Shown here: piece after piece, positions 16,628 through 26,001 of the stretch
Layout: each line of letters opens with the position of its first letter
Numbering within the stretch: position 1 is the stretch's first letter
Assembly: GCF_022008395.1 (NCBI RefSeq)
Contig: NZ_JAIRBB010000009.1
Span: 49,584-113,583 of the forward strand
Source of the DNA: Aequorivita xiaoshiensis
GTDB lineage: Bacteria > Bacteroidota > Bacteroidia > Flavobacteriales > Flavobacteriaceae
Reading direction: 5' to 3'
Length of the DNA: 64,000 bases
Notes under the pieces: generated by a model
Seen by the model: only the letters and a program-made list of their open reading frames with translations
Databases searched by the model: none
Told to the model about the DNA's origin: nothing
Made by a program: the position numbers and the translations under genes

Positions 16628-19426
16628 ATGAAGAACAAATTACTTAAAAAAGGGTCAATTTTATTAGCGTTGATGATTTCATTCGCTATGACCCAAACAA
16701 TGAATGCCCAATACTGTGTTCCAGAAGGAACTAACGCTGATCGGTATATCGATAATTTTTCAACTACAAATGGGGTTGACAATATTTCAAACCTAGGCAG
16801 TGGATTTTCAACCGACGGATATGGCGATTTTTTTGATACTCATACCTTATCACAAACTGCAGGTGGTTCAGTTGACTTTTCTGTAGATATTGAAAATGAA
16901 ACTGCTGGATTTAGAATTTGGGTTGATTGGAATCAAGATGGAGTTTTTGATGTAGCTAACGAGGTAGCATACACATCGTCTTCATACGATACAAACCATA
17001 CTGGAACTATTAGCGTACCTGCTAGTGCCTTAGAAGGTGAAACTAGAATGAGAGTGGTAAGCCACTGGTTGAGTTCATCTGGGGATGTTGATCCTTGTGT
17101 TACAGGTTTTACATATGGTGAGTTTGAGGACTATAAATTTGTAGTAACTGCCTTAAGTGCATGTACAGGAACACCAGATGGTGGTGTTACAGCAGTAGAT
17201 CCAACATCTGGAAACCCAGGTTCTACGTATATTGTATCAGCCCAAAACTATACAGTTGCTGGTGATATGACATACTTATGGCAGTCTAATACAAACAACG
17301 CAGGTTGGGAAGATCACGGTACAGCCTCTGCTTTTTACGAAGATTATACAGCAACAGCATCTAGCGAGGTTGGTGATGTAACAGAATGGAGATTAGAAGT
17401 AACTTGTACTGCATCTGGTGAAACTTCTTACTCTGATGTATCGTCTTTCTCTACAGAAATTTCATATTGCGATGCTAGTAGTAGTACTGTTGAAGCAATA
17501 TCTAAAGTTGTATTTGCAGGAATCGATAACGATTCGCCAGTGTCTAGTACTGAGGGATATGAAGATTTTACCGCTATTGTAGCACAAGTTGAAGCTAATG
17601 GAACTTATAGTTTTGCAGCAGAAGGTAATACAGGTGGAAATTTCACTAATTATTTTTCAGTGTGGATTGACTGGAACCAAAATGGTGAGTTCGAAACCAC
17701 AGAATATGTTGAAATAGGTTCAATTGTAAATTCTGATGGAACAGATGGACAACAAGCAGTTAATGATATTGTTGTTCCTAGCGATGCGGTTGAAGGTGAA
17801 ACTCGCATGCGTATCAGAAAAAACTTTAATACTCCTTCTTCAAACCCTTGTGGGACAAACTCATATGGTCAAGTAGAAGATTATACGGTAAACGTTGTTG
17901 GGGCTGCGCCTTTCCCAAGTCCATACTGCGATATTGTAGATGCTGCTGATGTAATTGTTGAAGAAATTACTAAAGTTGAATTTGCAGGAACAACTATTAC
18001 AAACGAAGATACAACTTCTGTATTGGTAGATAAAACTGATGTTGTTGTGAATGTTACAGCAGGTGAAACGTATACACTTAGCGTAGAAGGAAACACTTAC
18101 GGTGACTTTGAAACCAATATTGTTGCATTTATAGACTGGAACCAAAATGATATATTAGACGATTCTGGTGAGGTTTATGAATTAGGAACTTTACAAAATT
18201 CAAATGGTGGCGATGGAATTGCAGTAAGTATGGACATTTTAGTGCCTTCAGATGCTGTAGTTGGAGCTACAAGAGTTAGAATTACAAAAACTTATTTTGA
18301 TGATCTTTCTGAAGCAATTGTTACGCCTTGTGGTATTCAATTTGATCCATTCGGAATGGGAATTGAATCAGGTTATGGACAAGCTTTAGATTTCTCATTA
18401 GAAATTGAAGAAGCTAGTACCGTAGATTGTTCAGGAACTCCTGAAGCTGGTATCGCAACTGTTACTCCAGAAGAGGGTGAGGTGGATACTGAATACACAG
18501 TTGCTGCTGCTGGATTTACAACTGGAAACGGATTGGAATACCAATGGCAATCTAATACTGACGGCGCTGGATGGGTAAATGAAGGAGCTGTATCTGATAC
18601 TTTCGCTACATATTTAGCAACTGCACCATCAGTGAGTGGAGTTATTGTTGAGTGGAGATTAGAGGTTACTTGTACTTTATCGTCTGAAACAGCATATTCT
18701 GAAATTGCTACGTTTACTACTATTGAGACTTCGCTTTATTGTATTCCTACATTAGATTGTAGTGATGGAGATAATATTGTAAATGTTACTTTCCAAGAGA
18801 TAGATAATACTACAGACTGTAGTGCTGGTGGATATGGCGATTATACTTCAATGGCTGCAACCGTTGAAGCTGGAGGAACTTATCCAATTTCTGTTACTGT
18901 AGGAGGCGGATGGGATGTTGAATCGGCTTCAGTTTGGATTGACTTTGACAATAGTGGAAGTTTTGAAGAAAATGAATTCTTTTACATTGGAACAGGAAGC
19001 GGAGAAACTCTAACCGAGAATATTGCTATTCCTGCAGATGCTGCAGATGGAAACTACAGAATGAGAGTTCGTGTGGCAGCAGTTCCAGATACCGATGCTA
19101 CTTGGGATATGGCATGTGATGAAGATCAAGGATATGGTGAAACTGAAGATTACACAGTTACTGTTGATGGGGTAGCAGGAGTTAATGACTACACAAGTTC
19201 TAATTTCACATACTTCCCTAACCCAATGGAAAATGAGTTAAACATTTCTTCTAATAAAAATATTGAATCTATTTCAGTATATAACTTATTAGGACAAGTT
19301 GTGATGAACAAAGTAAACTTTGCAGCTGGTAAAGTGGATGTTTCTTCACTTGCTACCGGTACTTTCTTATTCCGTGTTACTTTTGAAGACGGAGTAGTTG
19401 AGAACTTTAAAGTTTTGAAGAAGTAA
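16628..19426 (+). CDS. Secreted GEVED-domain protein with T9SS sorting domain
   Basis: A 932-residue secreted protein. After a signal peptide (to about 28) there are four GEVED-type modules, each with a calcium-binding-like W(I/V)DWNQDG-type loop (about residues 97, 345, 500 and 770) and closing with a YG.xEDY motif (162, 412, 582, 835). Two related Ig/PKD-like modules starting with CxGTPxxG (about 178 and 605) separate them. The last 75 residues form a T9SS type A sorting domain (YFPNPMENEL...NLLGQ...FKVLKK). It is therefore probably exported through type IX secretion and attached at the cell surface; adhesion is an inference. Confidence 0.88.
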   Translation: MKNKLLKKGSILLALMISFAMTQTMNAQYCVPEGTNADRYIDNFSTTNGVDNISNLGSGFSTDGYGDFFDTHTLSQTAGGSVDFSVDIENETAGFRIWVDWNQDGVFDVANEVAYTSSSYDTNHTGTISVPASALEGETRMRVVSHWLSSSGDVDPCVTGFTYGEFEDYKFVVTALSACTGTPDGGVTAVDPTSGNPGSTYIVSAQNYTVAGDMTYLWQSNTNNAGWEDHGTASAFYEDYTATASSEVGDVTEWRLEVTCTASGETSYSDVSSFSTEISYCDASSSTVEAISKVVFAGIDNDSPVSSTEGYEDFTAIVAQVEANGTYSFAAEGNTGGNFTNYFSVWIDWNQNGEFETTEYVEIGSIVNSDGTDGQQAVNDIVVPSDAVEGETRMRIRKNFNTPSSNPCGTNSYGQVEDYTVNVVGAAPFPSPYCDIVDAADVIVEEITKVEFAGTTITNEDTTSVLVDKTDVVVNVTAGETYTLSVEGNTYGDFETNIVAFIDWNQNDILDDSGEVYELGTLQNSNGGDGIAVSMDILVPSDAVVGATRVRITKTYFDDLSEAIVTPCGIQFDPFGMGIESGYGQALDFSLEIEEASTVDCSGTPEAGIATVTPEEGEVDTEYTVAAAGFTTGNGLEYQWQSNTDGAGWVNEGAVSDTFATYLATAPSVSGVIVEWRLEVTCTLSSETAYSEIATFTTIETSLYCIPTLDCSDGDNIVNVTFQEIDNTTDCSAGGYGDYTSMAATVEAGGTYPISVTVGGGWDVESASVWIDFDNSGSFEENEFFYIGTGSGETLTENIAIPADAADGNYRMRVRVAAVPDTDATWDMACDEDQGYGETEDYTVTVDGVAGVNDYTSSNFTYFPNPMENELNISSNKNIESISVYNLLGQVVMNKVNFAAGKVDVSSLATGTFLFRVTFEDGVVENFKVLKK

Positions 19427-19451
19427 GAAATACTTTCAAACTGTATTTTGT

Positions 19452-19482
19452 AAAGCTGCCCTATTTAGGGCAGCTTTTTTTT
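19452..19482 (+). terminator. Rho-independent terminator of the large GEVED gene
   Basis: AAAGCTGCCCT / AGGGCAGCTTT stem (19452-19462 and 19467-19477) ending in eight T. Nearly the same stem follows the next gene. Confidence 0.9.
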
Positions 19483-19540
19483 GTTGAAAATATTAATTAA
19501 CCCTATATAATTCCGTCCTCATTATTTCTAAACATTCTAA

Positions 19541-19571
19541 TTGTGCTACGTATATATAATGAATATATTTG
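19541..19571 (+). promoter_or_regulatory. Bacteroidota-type promoter of the second GEVED gene
   Basis: TTG at 19541-19543, 20 bp spacer, then TATATTTG at 19564-19571, an exact TAnnTTTG. The gene starts 28 bp later, the same distance as for the first GEVED gene. Confidence 0.65.
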
Positions 19572-19599
19572 GTAATATTTTAACAACAAAACCTAAACA

Positions 19600-20943
19600 A
19601 TGAAGATTAAACTACTCAAAAATCAATCATTAATACTGTTTTTAGCTTTCCTGATATCGATTCCTAATTTCGGCTATGGGCAAGCTCTATCCAACTTTAA
19701 ACATTTAAACAAAACAGTAATTCTGGATTGTGGACAAGGAGATGACAGCAATAATTTTGAGAATGGAAAAGAAATAGCAGGTGCAGAAATTATAAGGCAT
19801 GCAGACGATTTTGACGTTGCTCCAAACAGCACTTTAAATATCCGTTCTGTAGAGTTAAATATAATAACGCTCCAACCTATTAATACGTTAGACTTGACAT
19901 TTTATAACGATAACAATGGTTCTCCTGCCAGTACAGTTTTGGAAACAATTACTGGCCTTGAGCCATATGCACAAGTACCAATAGGATTTGCATTTAACGC
20001 CTATAGTGTTTATACAGTTATGGTAGAAGTTGATTTAACTTTTGAAGGAGGTGCATCGGGAGCTAAATATTGGATGGAACCCGTAGGACAAAATAACAGC
20101 ATTGAGGTTTATTGGGAGGTTAATACCTCAGGAACTTTAGGAAAACCAATACACGGTAGAGCTGGAGGTCCATGGATTGAAAGTACAGACGGAGCGCAAG
20201 GAGTTTTTAAATTACACTGCGAGGTTGCTACCCCACCACCATTCGAGTGTATGTTTGATATTAATGGCATTGTAGAGCCAATAACCAGAGTTGCAATGGC
20301 TGATGTTGACAATACATCATCTCCAACCAGTACAGTAGCCTTAGAAGATTTTACTAGTACCGTAATTAATGCTGAAGTAGGAGCTTCACTCGATGTTGCA
20401 TTGGAAGGAAATACTGAAGGACCTTATGAAAACTTTTTCACGGTTTTTATCAATACTGGCAGTACAGGTGAAGAGTGGAGTACATTTGAAGCTTTTGAGA
20501 TTGGTTCTATTACTGGATCTACAGGGACAGATGGACAGCAGGCAACTGCAACAATTACTTTGCCTAATAGTTTAGAAGAAGGGGAATATCTGTTACGGGT
20601 AGTAAAGAATTTTGATGTTTCACCATTAGACCCTTGTGTGAATTACGCTTATGGACAGGCTGAAGACTATACCCTTAATATAGGTGGCACCGCTGGAATT
20701 AATGATTTCTCAAATGTAAAATTTACTTATTACCCTAATCCAATGGGGGACGAGTTAATTATAAATTCTAAGGAAAATATTAAAACTATCTCAGCTTTTA
20801 ACCTACTAGGGCAAGAGGTGATAAATAATCATAAGTATACTAATAGTAAATTAAATGTTGCTGAGCTTTCGGCTGGAACTTATATTTTCAAGATTACCTT
20901 TGAAAACGAAATGACCGAGAACTTTAAAGTTGTAAAGAAGTAA
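19600..20943 (+). CDS. Secreted GEVED-domain protein with T9SS sorting domain
   Basis: A 447-residue secreted protein with signal peptide (to about 27), an N-terminal beta-rich region (about 45-210), one GEVED module (about 222-355, ending YGQAEDYTLNIGG) and a T9SS type A sorting domain (about 372-447, YYPNPMGDEL...NLLGQEV...FKVVKK). The sorting domain closely resembles that of the upstream 932-residue protein. Promoter, start-codon spacing and terminator also match, so the two genes are probably tandem paralogues that are transcribed separately. Confidence 0.85.
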   Translation: MKIKLLKNQSLILFLAFLISIPNFGYGQALSNFKHLNKTVILDCGQGDDSNNFENGKEIAGAEIIRHADDFDVAPNSTLNIRSVELNIITLQPINTLDLTFYNDNNGSPASTVLETITGLEPYAQVPIGFAFNAYSVYTVMVEVDLTFEGGASGAKYWMEPVGQNNSIEVYWEVNTSGTLGKPIHGRAGGPWIESTDGAQGVFKLHCEVATPPPFECMFDINGIVEPITRVAMADVDNTSSPTSTVALEDFTSTVINAEVGASLDVALEGNTEGPYENFFTVFINTGSTGEEWSTFEAFEIGSITGSTGTDGQQATATITLPNSLEEGEYLLRVVKNFDVSPLDPCVNYAYGQAEDYTLNIGGTAGINDFSNVKFTYYPNPMGDELIINSKENIKTISAFNLLGQEVINNHKYTNSKLNVAELSAGTYIFKITFENEMTENFKVVKK

Positions 20944-20970
20944 TTTCTATTTGAATGCTTTAATTAATTC

Positions 20971-21000
20971 AAGCTGCCCGAGTTAAAGGGCAGCTTTTTT
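20971..21000 (+). terminator. Rho-independent terminator of the second GEVED gene
   Basis: AAGCTGCCC / GGGCAGCTT stem (20971-20979 and 20988-20996) ending in six T. The stem is the same as in the terminator at 19452. Confidence 0.88.
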
Positions 21001-21039
21001 ATTGAATGAGTTTTGATATATAAAACAACTAATAGCCGA

Positions 21040-21609
21040 TTATTGTAATAAAACCGAATTCTTCATATCAAAGGCTAAACTGATATAAATGTTGTTGTTG
21101 AATTCAAACTCATCTATAATTACCCAACCTAATTTTTTAGTATGTGCCTTAATTGAAATTTTATTCACTTTGTTGATAAAGGTAATAGAGATAGGATATT
21201 TTTTATAAAACTCAATTCTCATTTCTTCAAATAATTGATTGAGTAAGCCAGTTCCTCTGTATTTTTTATCAATACAGATAGGTCCGTATTGGAAAGTGTT
21301 TTCGGTTGTAATTTTGTTTTCATTGAATGAAAGTTGAGGCATTCGGGCAATCATTATCTTGAAAATATCCCATTGCTCAAAATACTTCCAACTTCCAGCG
21401 AAAGCATAGGCAACAACTTCGTTAGTATCATTTTCGGCGATAAACAATCCGTTAAGACTGATTATTTCTTTCAATTGAGAAATTGTAAAAGGAGTGGTTA
21501 CAAAACCTTGTTTCCGTTCCTCTTCACTTAAATTGCGATATAAATATTTCTCCTGAAGTAAAAGAACCCCTTCAATGTCTTGTTTATAAGCCAATCTCGT
21601 ATTTATCAC
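21040..21609 (-). CDS. GNAT family N-acetyltransferase
   Basis: A 189-residue protein with a GNAT fold: an N-terminal (T)RLAYKQDIEGVLLLQEKY strand-helix, LFIAENDTNEVVAYAFAG for beta strands 2-4, and the acetyl-CoA loop YRGTGLLNQLFEEM (motif A, R-G-T-G). It transfers an acetyl group from acetyl-CoA to an unknown acceptor. It follows the symporter gene by 26 bp in the same direction, so it may be co-transcribed with the PIG-L/symporter operon. Confidence 0.8.
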   Translation of the reverse strand: MINTRLAYKQDIEGVLLLQEKYLYRNLSEEERKQGFVTTPFTISQLKEIISLNGLFIAENDTNEVVAYAFAGSWKYFEQWDIFKIMIARMPQLSFNENKITTENTFQYGPICIDKKYRGTGLLNQLFEEMRIEFYKKYPISITFINKVNKISIKAHTKKLGWVIIDEFEFNNNIYISLAFDMKNSVLLQ

Positions 21610-21635
21610 AATTTCAGAATTTAGAATGAGAACTA

Positions 21636-23333
21636 TTATCCAGCTATTTCTTCTTCTTTCTTATTGTTCGGTAAAACAGTTTGAAGGATTACAGCTATAG
21701 TCATTACAATAACACAACCAACTAAGTTAAGCCATAAATAAGGCATCAAATCGATATACCAGAAGTAAATTATTATTATTTGAGTAATTAGGGCTGCAAT
21801 AAAAACTGCTTTGCTACGCACATATTTTATAAAGAAGGCTAGTAGGAATATTCCTAAAACGTTTCCATAGAAAATAGATCCGATAATATTTACCAACTGA
21901 ATAAGATTGTCAAATAAATTTGCGGTACAGGCTACCCCAATAGCAATTACGCCCCAAAGAAGCGTAAAGCCTCGCGAAGCGGCAACGTAATGCTTTTCAC
22001 GTTTCCCTGGTACATTTCTCTTGTAGAGATCTATGGTGGTCGTACTTCCTAAAGCATTCAGCTCTGAAGCCGTCGACGACATTGCCGCACTTAAAATTAC
22101 AGCAAGCAATAAACCAATAAGTCCGCGTGGTAGGTTTGTTAAAATAAAATGTATAAAAACGTAATCCTTATCGTTAGTTTCAGCATTTGGATTAGCTTTC
22201 TTTATAAGTGATACCGATTGATTGCGAAGTTGTTGTTCACTTTTGTTTAAATCTTTTATCTCTTGTGCGATGCTTTGTTTTTCGGCATCTGTTTCTGCTT
22301 TTGCATAATTTAACTGAGCTGAGTTTAGTTGTAAATCTAGCGCACTTTTCTCCGCCTCTAACGCAGTGTATTCACTTGAATATTTCGATTGCTTTACATC
22401 TTTAACTGCGGAGGGATTAAAGTGAAGGGGAGAGCTGTTGAATTGATAAAACACAAAAACCATTATCCCTACAAGCAGAATAAAAAACTGCATTGGTACC
22501 TTTAGCATCCCATTCATAATTAGCCCCATTTGGCTTTGCTTTACACTTTTTCCAGAAAGATATCGCTGCACCTGACTTTGATCAGTACCAAAGTAGGAGA
22601 GGGCTAAAAAGGAACCTCCAATAATTCCACTCCAAAATGTATAGCGATTATCAAAATCGAATGAAAAATCAAGAATGTTCATTTTTCCGTTGGTACCTGC
22701 AATTTCTAATGCTTTAGTAAAAGTAATGTCTAGTGGAAGGTAGTTTAGAATTAGAAGGAAAGCAATCAGCATTCCGAAGAAAATCACAGCCATTTGTTGC
22801 TTTTGAGTAACACTTACGGCTTTTGTGCCTCCACTTACCGTATAGATTATTACTAATACTCCAATTATAACATTTAAGTAAATAAGGTTCCATCCAAGTA
22901 CAGCGGAAAGAATAATAGAAGGAGCAAAAATGGTAATTCCACACGCCAAACCGCGTTGTATCAAAAACAGAATTGCCGTTAAGGTTCGCGTCTTTTTGTC
23001 GAAGCGATTTTCGAGGTATTCGTAGGCTGTATAAACATTTAGCTTGTGATAAATAGGAATAAATACCAAGCAAATAATTACCATAGCTATGGGTAATCCA
23101 AAATAAAATTGCACAAAGCCCATCCCGTCGTGAAAAGCTTGTCCCGGAGTAGAAAGAAAAGTAATCGCACTAGCTTGGGTAGCCATTACACTTAACCCTA
23201 TTGTCCACCAATGAGCGTTATTTCCACCTTTTAAATAATCACCCGTATCTTTTTGTTGCCGCGATTTCCATGTGCCATAAAGCACGATAAATACTAACGT
23301 TCCAATTAAAACAATCCAATCTATCTGCTGCAT
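21636..23333 (-). CDS. Sodium:solute symporter (SSS family)
   Basis: A 565-residue inner-membrane protein with about 13 hydrophobic helices and SSS features: GGNNAHWWTIGLSVMATQASAITFLSTPGQAF near the N terminus and SYFGTDQSQVQRYLSGKS in the middle. A soluble coiled-coil-like insert (about 320-380, rich in A, E, K and Q) interrupts the membrane part, as seen in some Bacteroidota members. It imports an unknown solute with sodium. The start codon directly abuts the stop codon of a 36-residue membrane ORF, and a PIG-L deacetylase lies just before, pointing to uptake of an acetylated or sugar-like substrate (inference). Confidence 0.88.
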   Translation of the reverse strand: MQQIDWIVLIGTLVFIVLYGTWKSRQQKDTGDYLKGGNNAHWWTIGLSVMATQASAITFLSTPGQAFHDGMGFVQFYFGLPIAMVIICLVFIPIYHKLNVYTAYEYLENRFDKKTRTLTAILFLIQRGLACGITIFAPSIILSAVLGWNLIYLNVIIGVLVIIYTVSGGTKAVSVTQKQQMAVIFFGMLIAFLLILNYLPLDITFTKALEIAGTNGKMNILDFSFDFDNRYTFWSGIIGGSFLALSYFGTDQSQVQRYLSGKSVKQSQMGLIMNGMLKVPMQFFILLVGIMVFVFYQFNSSPLHFNPSAVKDVKQSKYSSEYTALEAEKSALDLQLNSAQLNYAKAETDAEKQSIAQEIKDLNKSEQQLRNQSVSLIKKANPNAETNDKDYVFIHFILTNLPRGLIGLLLAVILSAAMSSTASELNALGSTTTIDLYKRNVPGKREKHYVAASRGFTLLWGVIAIGVACTANLFDNLIQLVNIIGSIFYGNVLGIFLLAFFIKYVRSKAVFIAALITQIIIIYFWYIDLMPYLWLNLVGCVIVMTIAVILQTVLPNNKKEEEIAG

Positions 23334-23444
23334 TTAGGCGAAGTTTTGCATTAGTAAATAAAACAAATAGATGTATACAGCATTTAAAAGAAGTACTATT
23401 GTAAAGCTTCTTTTCCAAACAAATTTTTGTTTTTCCTCATTCAT
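23334..23444 (-). CDS. Small single-pass membrane protein upstream of symporter
   Basis: A 36-codon ORF starting MNEEKQKFVWKRSF and continuing as one hydrophobic helix (TIVLLLNAVYIYLFYLLM) before a TAA. The layout is a charged cytoplasmic N terminus followed by a single membrane helix. Its TAA ends exactly one base before the symporter ATG (no gap), and its ATG lies 11 bp after the PIG-L gene stop, so it is almost certainly translated within the operon. It may be a small accessory subunit of the symporter, as small membrane partners are known for some SSS transporters. No named family recognised. Confidence 0.65.
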   Translation of the reverse strand: MNEEKQKFVWKRSFTIVLLLNAVYIYLFYLLMQNFA

Positions 23445-23455
23445 AATTTTATAAA

Positions 23456-25948
23456 TTACTTTCCTATTGATAACATATTAGCAAACAATCTAAAAGCTCC
23501 TGGAACCCCTGCAGGAAGTTCTCTGAAAAAACTTAAACCTGTATAAATATAGTGTCCTTTGCCATATTTGGCAACTAAGAGAGAGCCTTTTGTTTGAGCT
23601 TCCCCACTGTCTTTCATACCCAGAAGTGGTGTAAATTCTTTAGCCCATTCATCAGGGAAATACAAACCTCGTTCTTGTACCCAACCTTCAAAATCTGCTT
23701 CAGTGATTTTGTTTGGAGTATTCATTATGGGGTGTTTTGGTGCTAGAAACTTTACATCAGAAAACTCATCAGTAACTCTGTCTCTTGAAAGTTTTAAGGA
23801 GTAGGGTGCAAGATCTTTAGTAACCAAGGCGTGGCTTGTGTTGTATTGTACAATGATTGTCCCACCATTTTCAACGTATTTGTTCAAAATAGGTTGTGCA
23901 AAAGCTAAGTCTGAAACCACGTTATAAGCGCGAATTCCAACTACAATTGCATCAAAATCTTTTAATGATTGTTCTGAAATGTTTGAAGGATTTATAGTTG
24001 TAACCGAATATCCAATTTGCCTCAGGCTTTCTGGAATAGCATCGCCAGCTCCGTTTATATATCCAATACTTTGTCCTTTCTTTTGAATATCAATTTTTGC
24101 GACCTTTGCTTCCGAAGGTAATAATACACTTTGAAAAGGAATATGGTCGTAATCGATAAGCACTAATTCCTTATCAAAAATTTCATTTTCGGCATTTATA
24201 CTTGCTTCTAAATACCCTTCGCTTTGATTATTTGGTGGAGTAACCTTAAAAGTAAAAGCTTTTGTTGCTCCTTTTCGGCTCAGCTCAAAGGCTTGCCAAC
24301 TTGGTTCAATTTTCCAACCTTCAGGATGTTTTAAACTTACACTCCCTGAAATATTATCTTTTCCAGCTCTAACGATTACCGAAACATTTCTTGAACTATT
24401 ATCTGCGAAAATTAAAACCTTCTCAGGAATTGAAGCGGTGACCTTTGGTAGAATTTCAAGTGGACGATATACTTCTCCTTTAACGGGGTCGTTGAATTTA
24501 TATATGATATCCTTAGTAAATGGAATTACAGTATTTCCAAATTGAAGTTCAAAAATTATTTGTTCAAATACAGGGGTCTCTCCAAGGCCGATTAAGTTTT
24601 TTGGTGCAGCATACATACCCACTGTTCCTTTTTCATTTAACCAATACGGTGAGGAGTAAGATGGATTGTTTTTTTCTGAATGAAGTGTAAGTTCTATATT
24701 TTTTTTGTTATTAAATGGAAGCGATTCAGTAGTATTCCAAAGTACTTTACCCTTAGCATTTTTAATCGATTTTAACGCCACGCTATTCCCTCCACGATTA
24801 ACTGCTTCAACTGTTACATTAAGGTTGTCGTTAGGATTGATTTCATTTTCTTCGGAAACTGCTTCCAGGAAAATTCCGCCACAATCTAAAATGAGTTGTT
24901 TTAGTTGCGCTAATTTAATTTTTCTCCAATGCTTGTTTTCTAAGTTTGATATTAGTGGATAGACTTCTAATAATTGCGGAAGCATTTGAGAAGGATTTTC
25001 GAAGTTGAAGTTTTCTTCTAATGGCTTTAGAATAGCTGCAATTTCATTTCCTCCTTCAAGTCTCGACCAATCTGTATTTATTCCTTCAAAAAGATTGTTA
25101 TCTGAAGGTTTTGAACCTTTAAGAATTTCTAGATATTCAGTTTCAGAACCGCGAGAGCCCGTACTTCCAAATCCTTGCGATTTGTGCATGCTTCTACTCA
25201 GCGAGGCTATTTCTCCATTGGATAATCCGAGTGAAGGAAAGTAATTGCCAATTTCTACTTTTACGTGATCTGATTTATCTGCTTTTTCAAATTTTTCTTT
25301 ACTGCCATAAAACCAATACGAGGTATTAAAAAACAAACGTTGAGGTTTCCAAACTCCGTGTTCTTTTGCAGATTCAGGGAATTTTTTTTCATCATTAGCC
25401 AAGTCGAAACTTTCTAAACTCAGCATGGCCGAAGCTGTGTGATGTCCGTGTGTGCTACCAGGACTACGATGATCGAAACGGTTTATAATAATGTCTGGTT
25501 TAAACTTTCGGATGGTCATTACTACATCGCTTAAAACATCCTCTTTTTTCCAAAACTCAAATGTTTCATCTGGATTTTTGCTATATCCAAAGTCATTGGC
25601 GCGCGTAAAAAATTGCTGTCCGCCGTCAATTTTACGAGCTTCAAGAAGTTCTTGCGTACGAATAACGCCAAGTAATTCTCTAAGTTCTGGGCCTATTAAA
25701 TTTTGCCCGCCATCCCCTCTTGTTAACGAAAGATAGGCGGTATTTGCGTGGACATCATTTACCAAATACGAAATAAGCCTTGTGTTTTCATCATCGGGAT
25801 GGGCAGCAATATATAATGCCGACCCTACAAAATTTAGTTTTTGGAGGTTGTGATATATTTCGGATGCGGTTGGTTTTTTCGGGGCTTGTGCAGTAGCAGC
25901 TAGTGTAAATAATAAAAGCAGAAAGCTATAAATCGATGTTTTTTGCAT
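23456..25948 (-). CDS. PIG-L (LmbE-like) family deacetylase, large form
   Basis: An 830-residue secreted protein with an N-terminal signal peptide (cleaved near ATAQA). The PIG-L domain (about 35-260) has the zinc motif AAHPDDENTRL and the second zinc histidine in GSTHGHHTASA, so it is probably an active N-deacetylase on a GlcNAc-like group. It is followed by a long beta-rich region and a C-terminal glutamine-amidotransferase-like domain (about 610-830, IVVGIRAYN...GGTIIVQYNTSHAL...GKGHYIYTGLSFFREL). This long form is common in Bacteroidota. It leads an operon with a small membrane peptide and an SSS transporter. Confidence 0.85.
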   Translation of the reverse strand: MQKTSIYSFLLLLFTLAATAQAPKKPTASEIYHNLQKLNFVGSALYIAAHPDDENTRLISYLVNDVHANTAYLSLTRGDGGQNLIGPELRELLGVIRTQELLEARKIDGGQQFFTRANDFGYSKNPDETFEFWKKEDVLSDVVMTIRKFKPDIIINRFDHRSPGSTHGHHTASAMLSLESFDLANDEKKFPESAKEHGVWKPQRLFFNTSYWFYGSKEKFEKADKSDHVKVEIGNYFPSLGLSNGEIASLSRSMHKSQGFGSTGSRGSETEYLEILKGSKPSDNNLFEGINTDWSRLEGGNEIAAILKPLEENFNFENPSQMLPQLLEVYPLISNLENKHWRKIKLAQLKQLILDCGGIFLEAVSEENEINPNDNLNVTVEAVNRGGNSVALKSIKNAKGKVLWNTTESLPFNNKKNIELTLHSEKNNPSYSSPYWLNEKGTVGMYAAPKNLIGLGETPVFEQIIFELQFGNTVIPFTKDIIYKFNDPVKGEVYRPLEILPKVTASIPEKVLIFADNSSRNVSVIVRAGKDNISGSVSLKHPEGWKIEPSWQAFELSRKGATKAFTFKVTPPNNQSEGYLEASINAENEIFDKELVLIDYDHIPFQSVLLPSEAKVAKIDIQKKGQSIGYINGAGDAIPESLRQIGYSVTTINPSNISEQSLKDFDAIVVGIRAYNVVSDLAFAQPILNKYVENGGTIIVQYNTSHALVTKDLAPYSLKLSRDRVTDEFSDVKFLAPKHPIMNTPNKITEADFEGWVQERGLYFPDEWAKEFTPLLGMKDSGEAQTKGSLLVAKYGKGHYIYTGLSFFRELPAGVPGAFRLFANMLSIGK

Positions 25949-25979
25949 AAAAATAGTACTGTTTTATTCGATAATTTTT

Positions 25980-25987
25980 CAAAGATA
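25980..25987 (-). promoter_or_regulatory. -7 box of the PIG-L operon promoter
   Basis: On the minus strand this reads TATCTTTG, an exact TAnnTTTG, 31 bp before the PIG-L ATG. Confidence 0.45.
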
Positions 25988-26001
25988 CCTATTTGAGAAA
26001 A

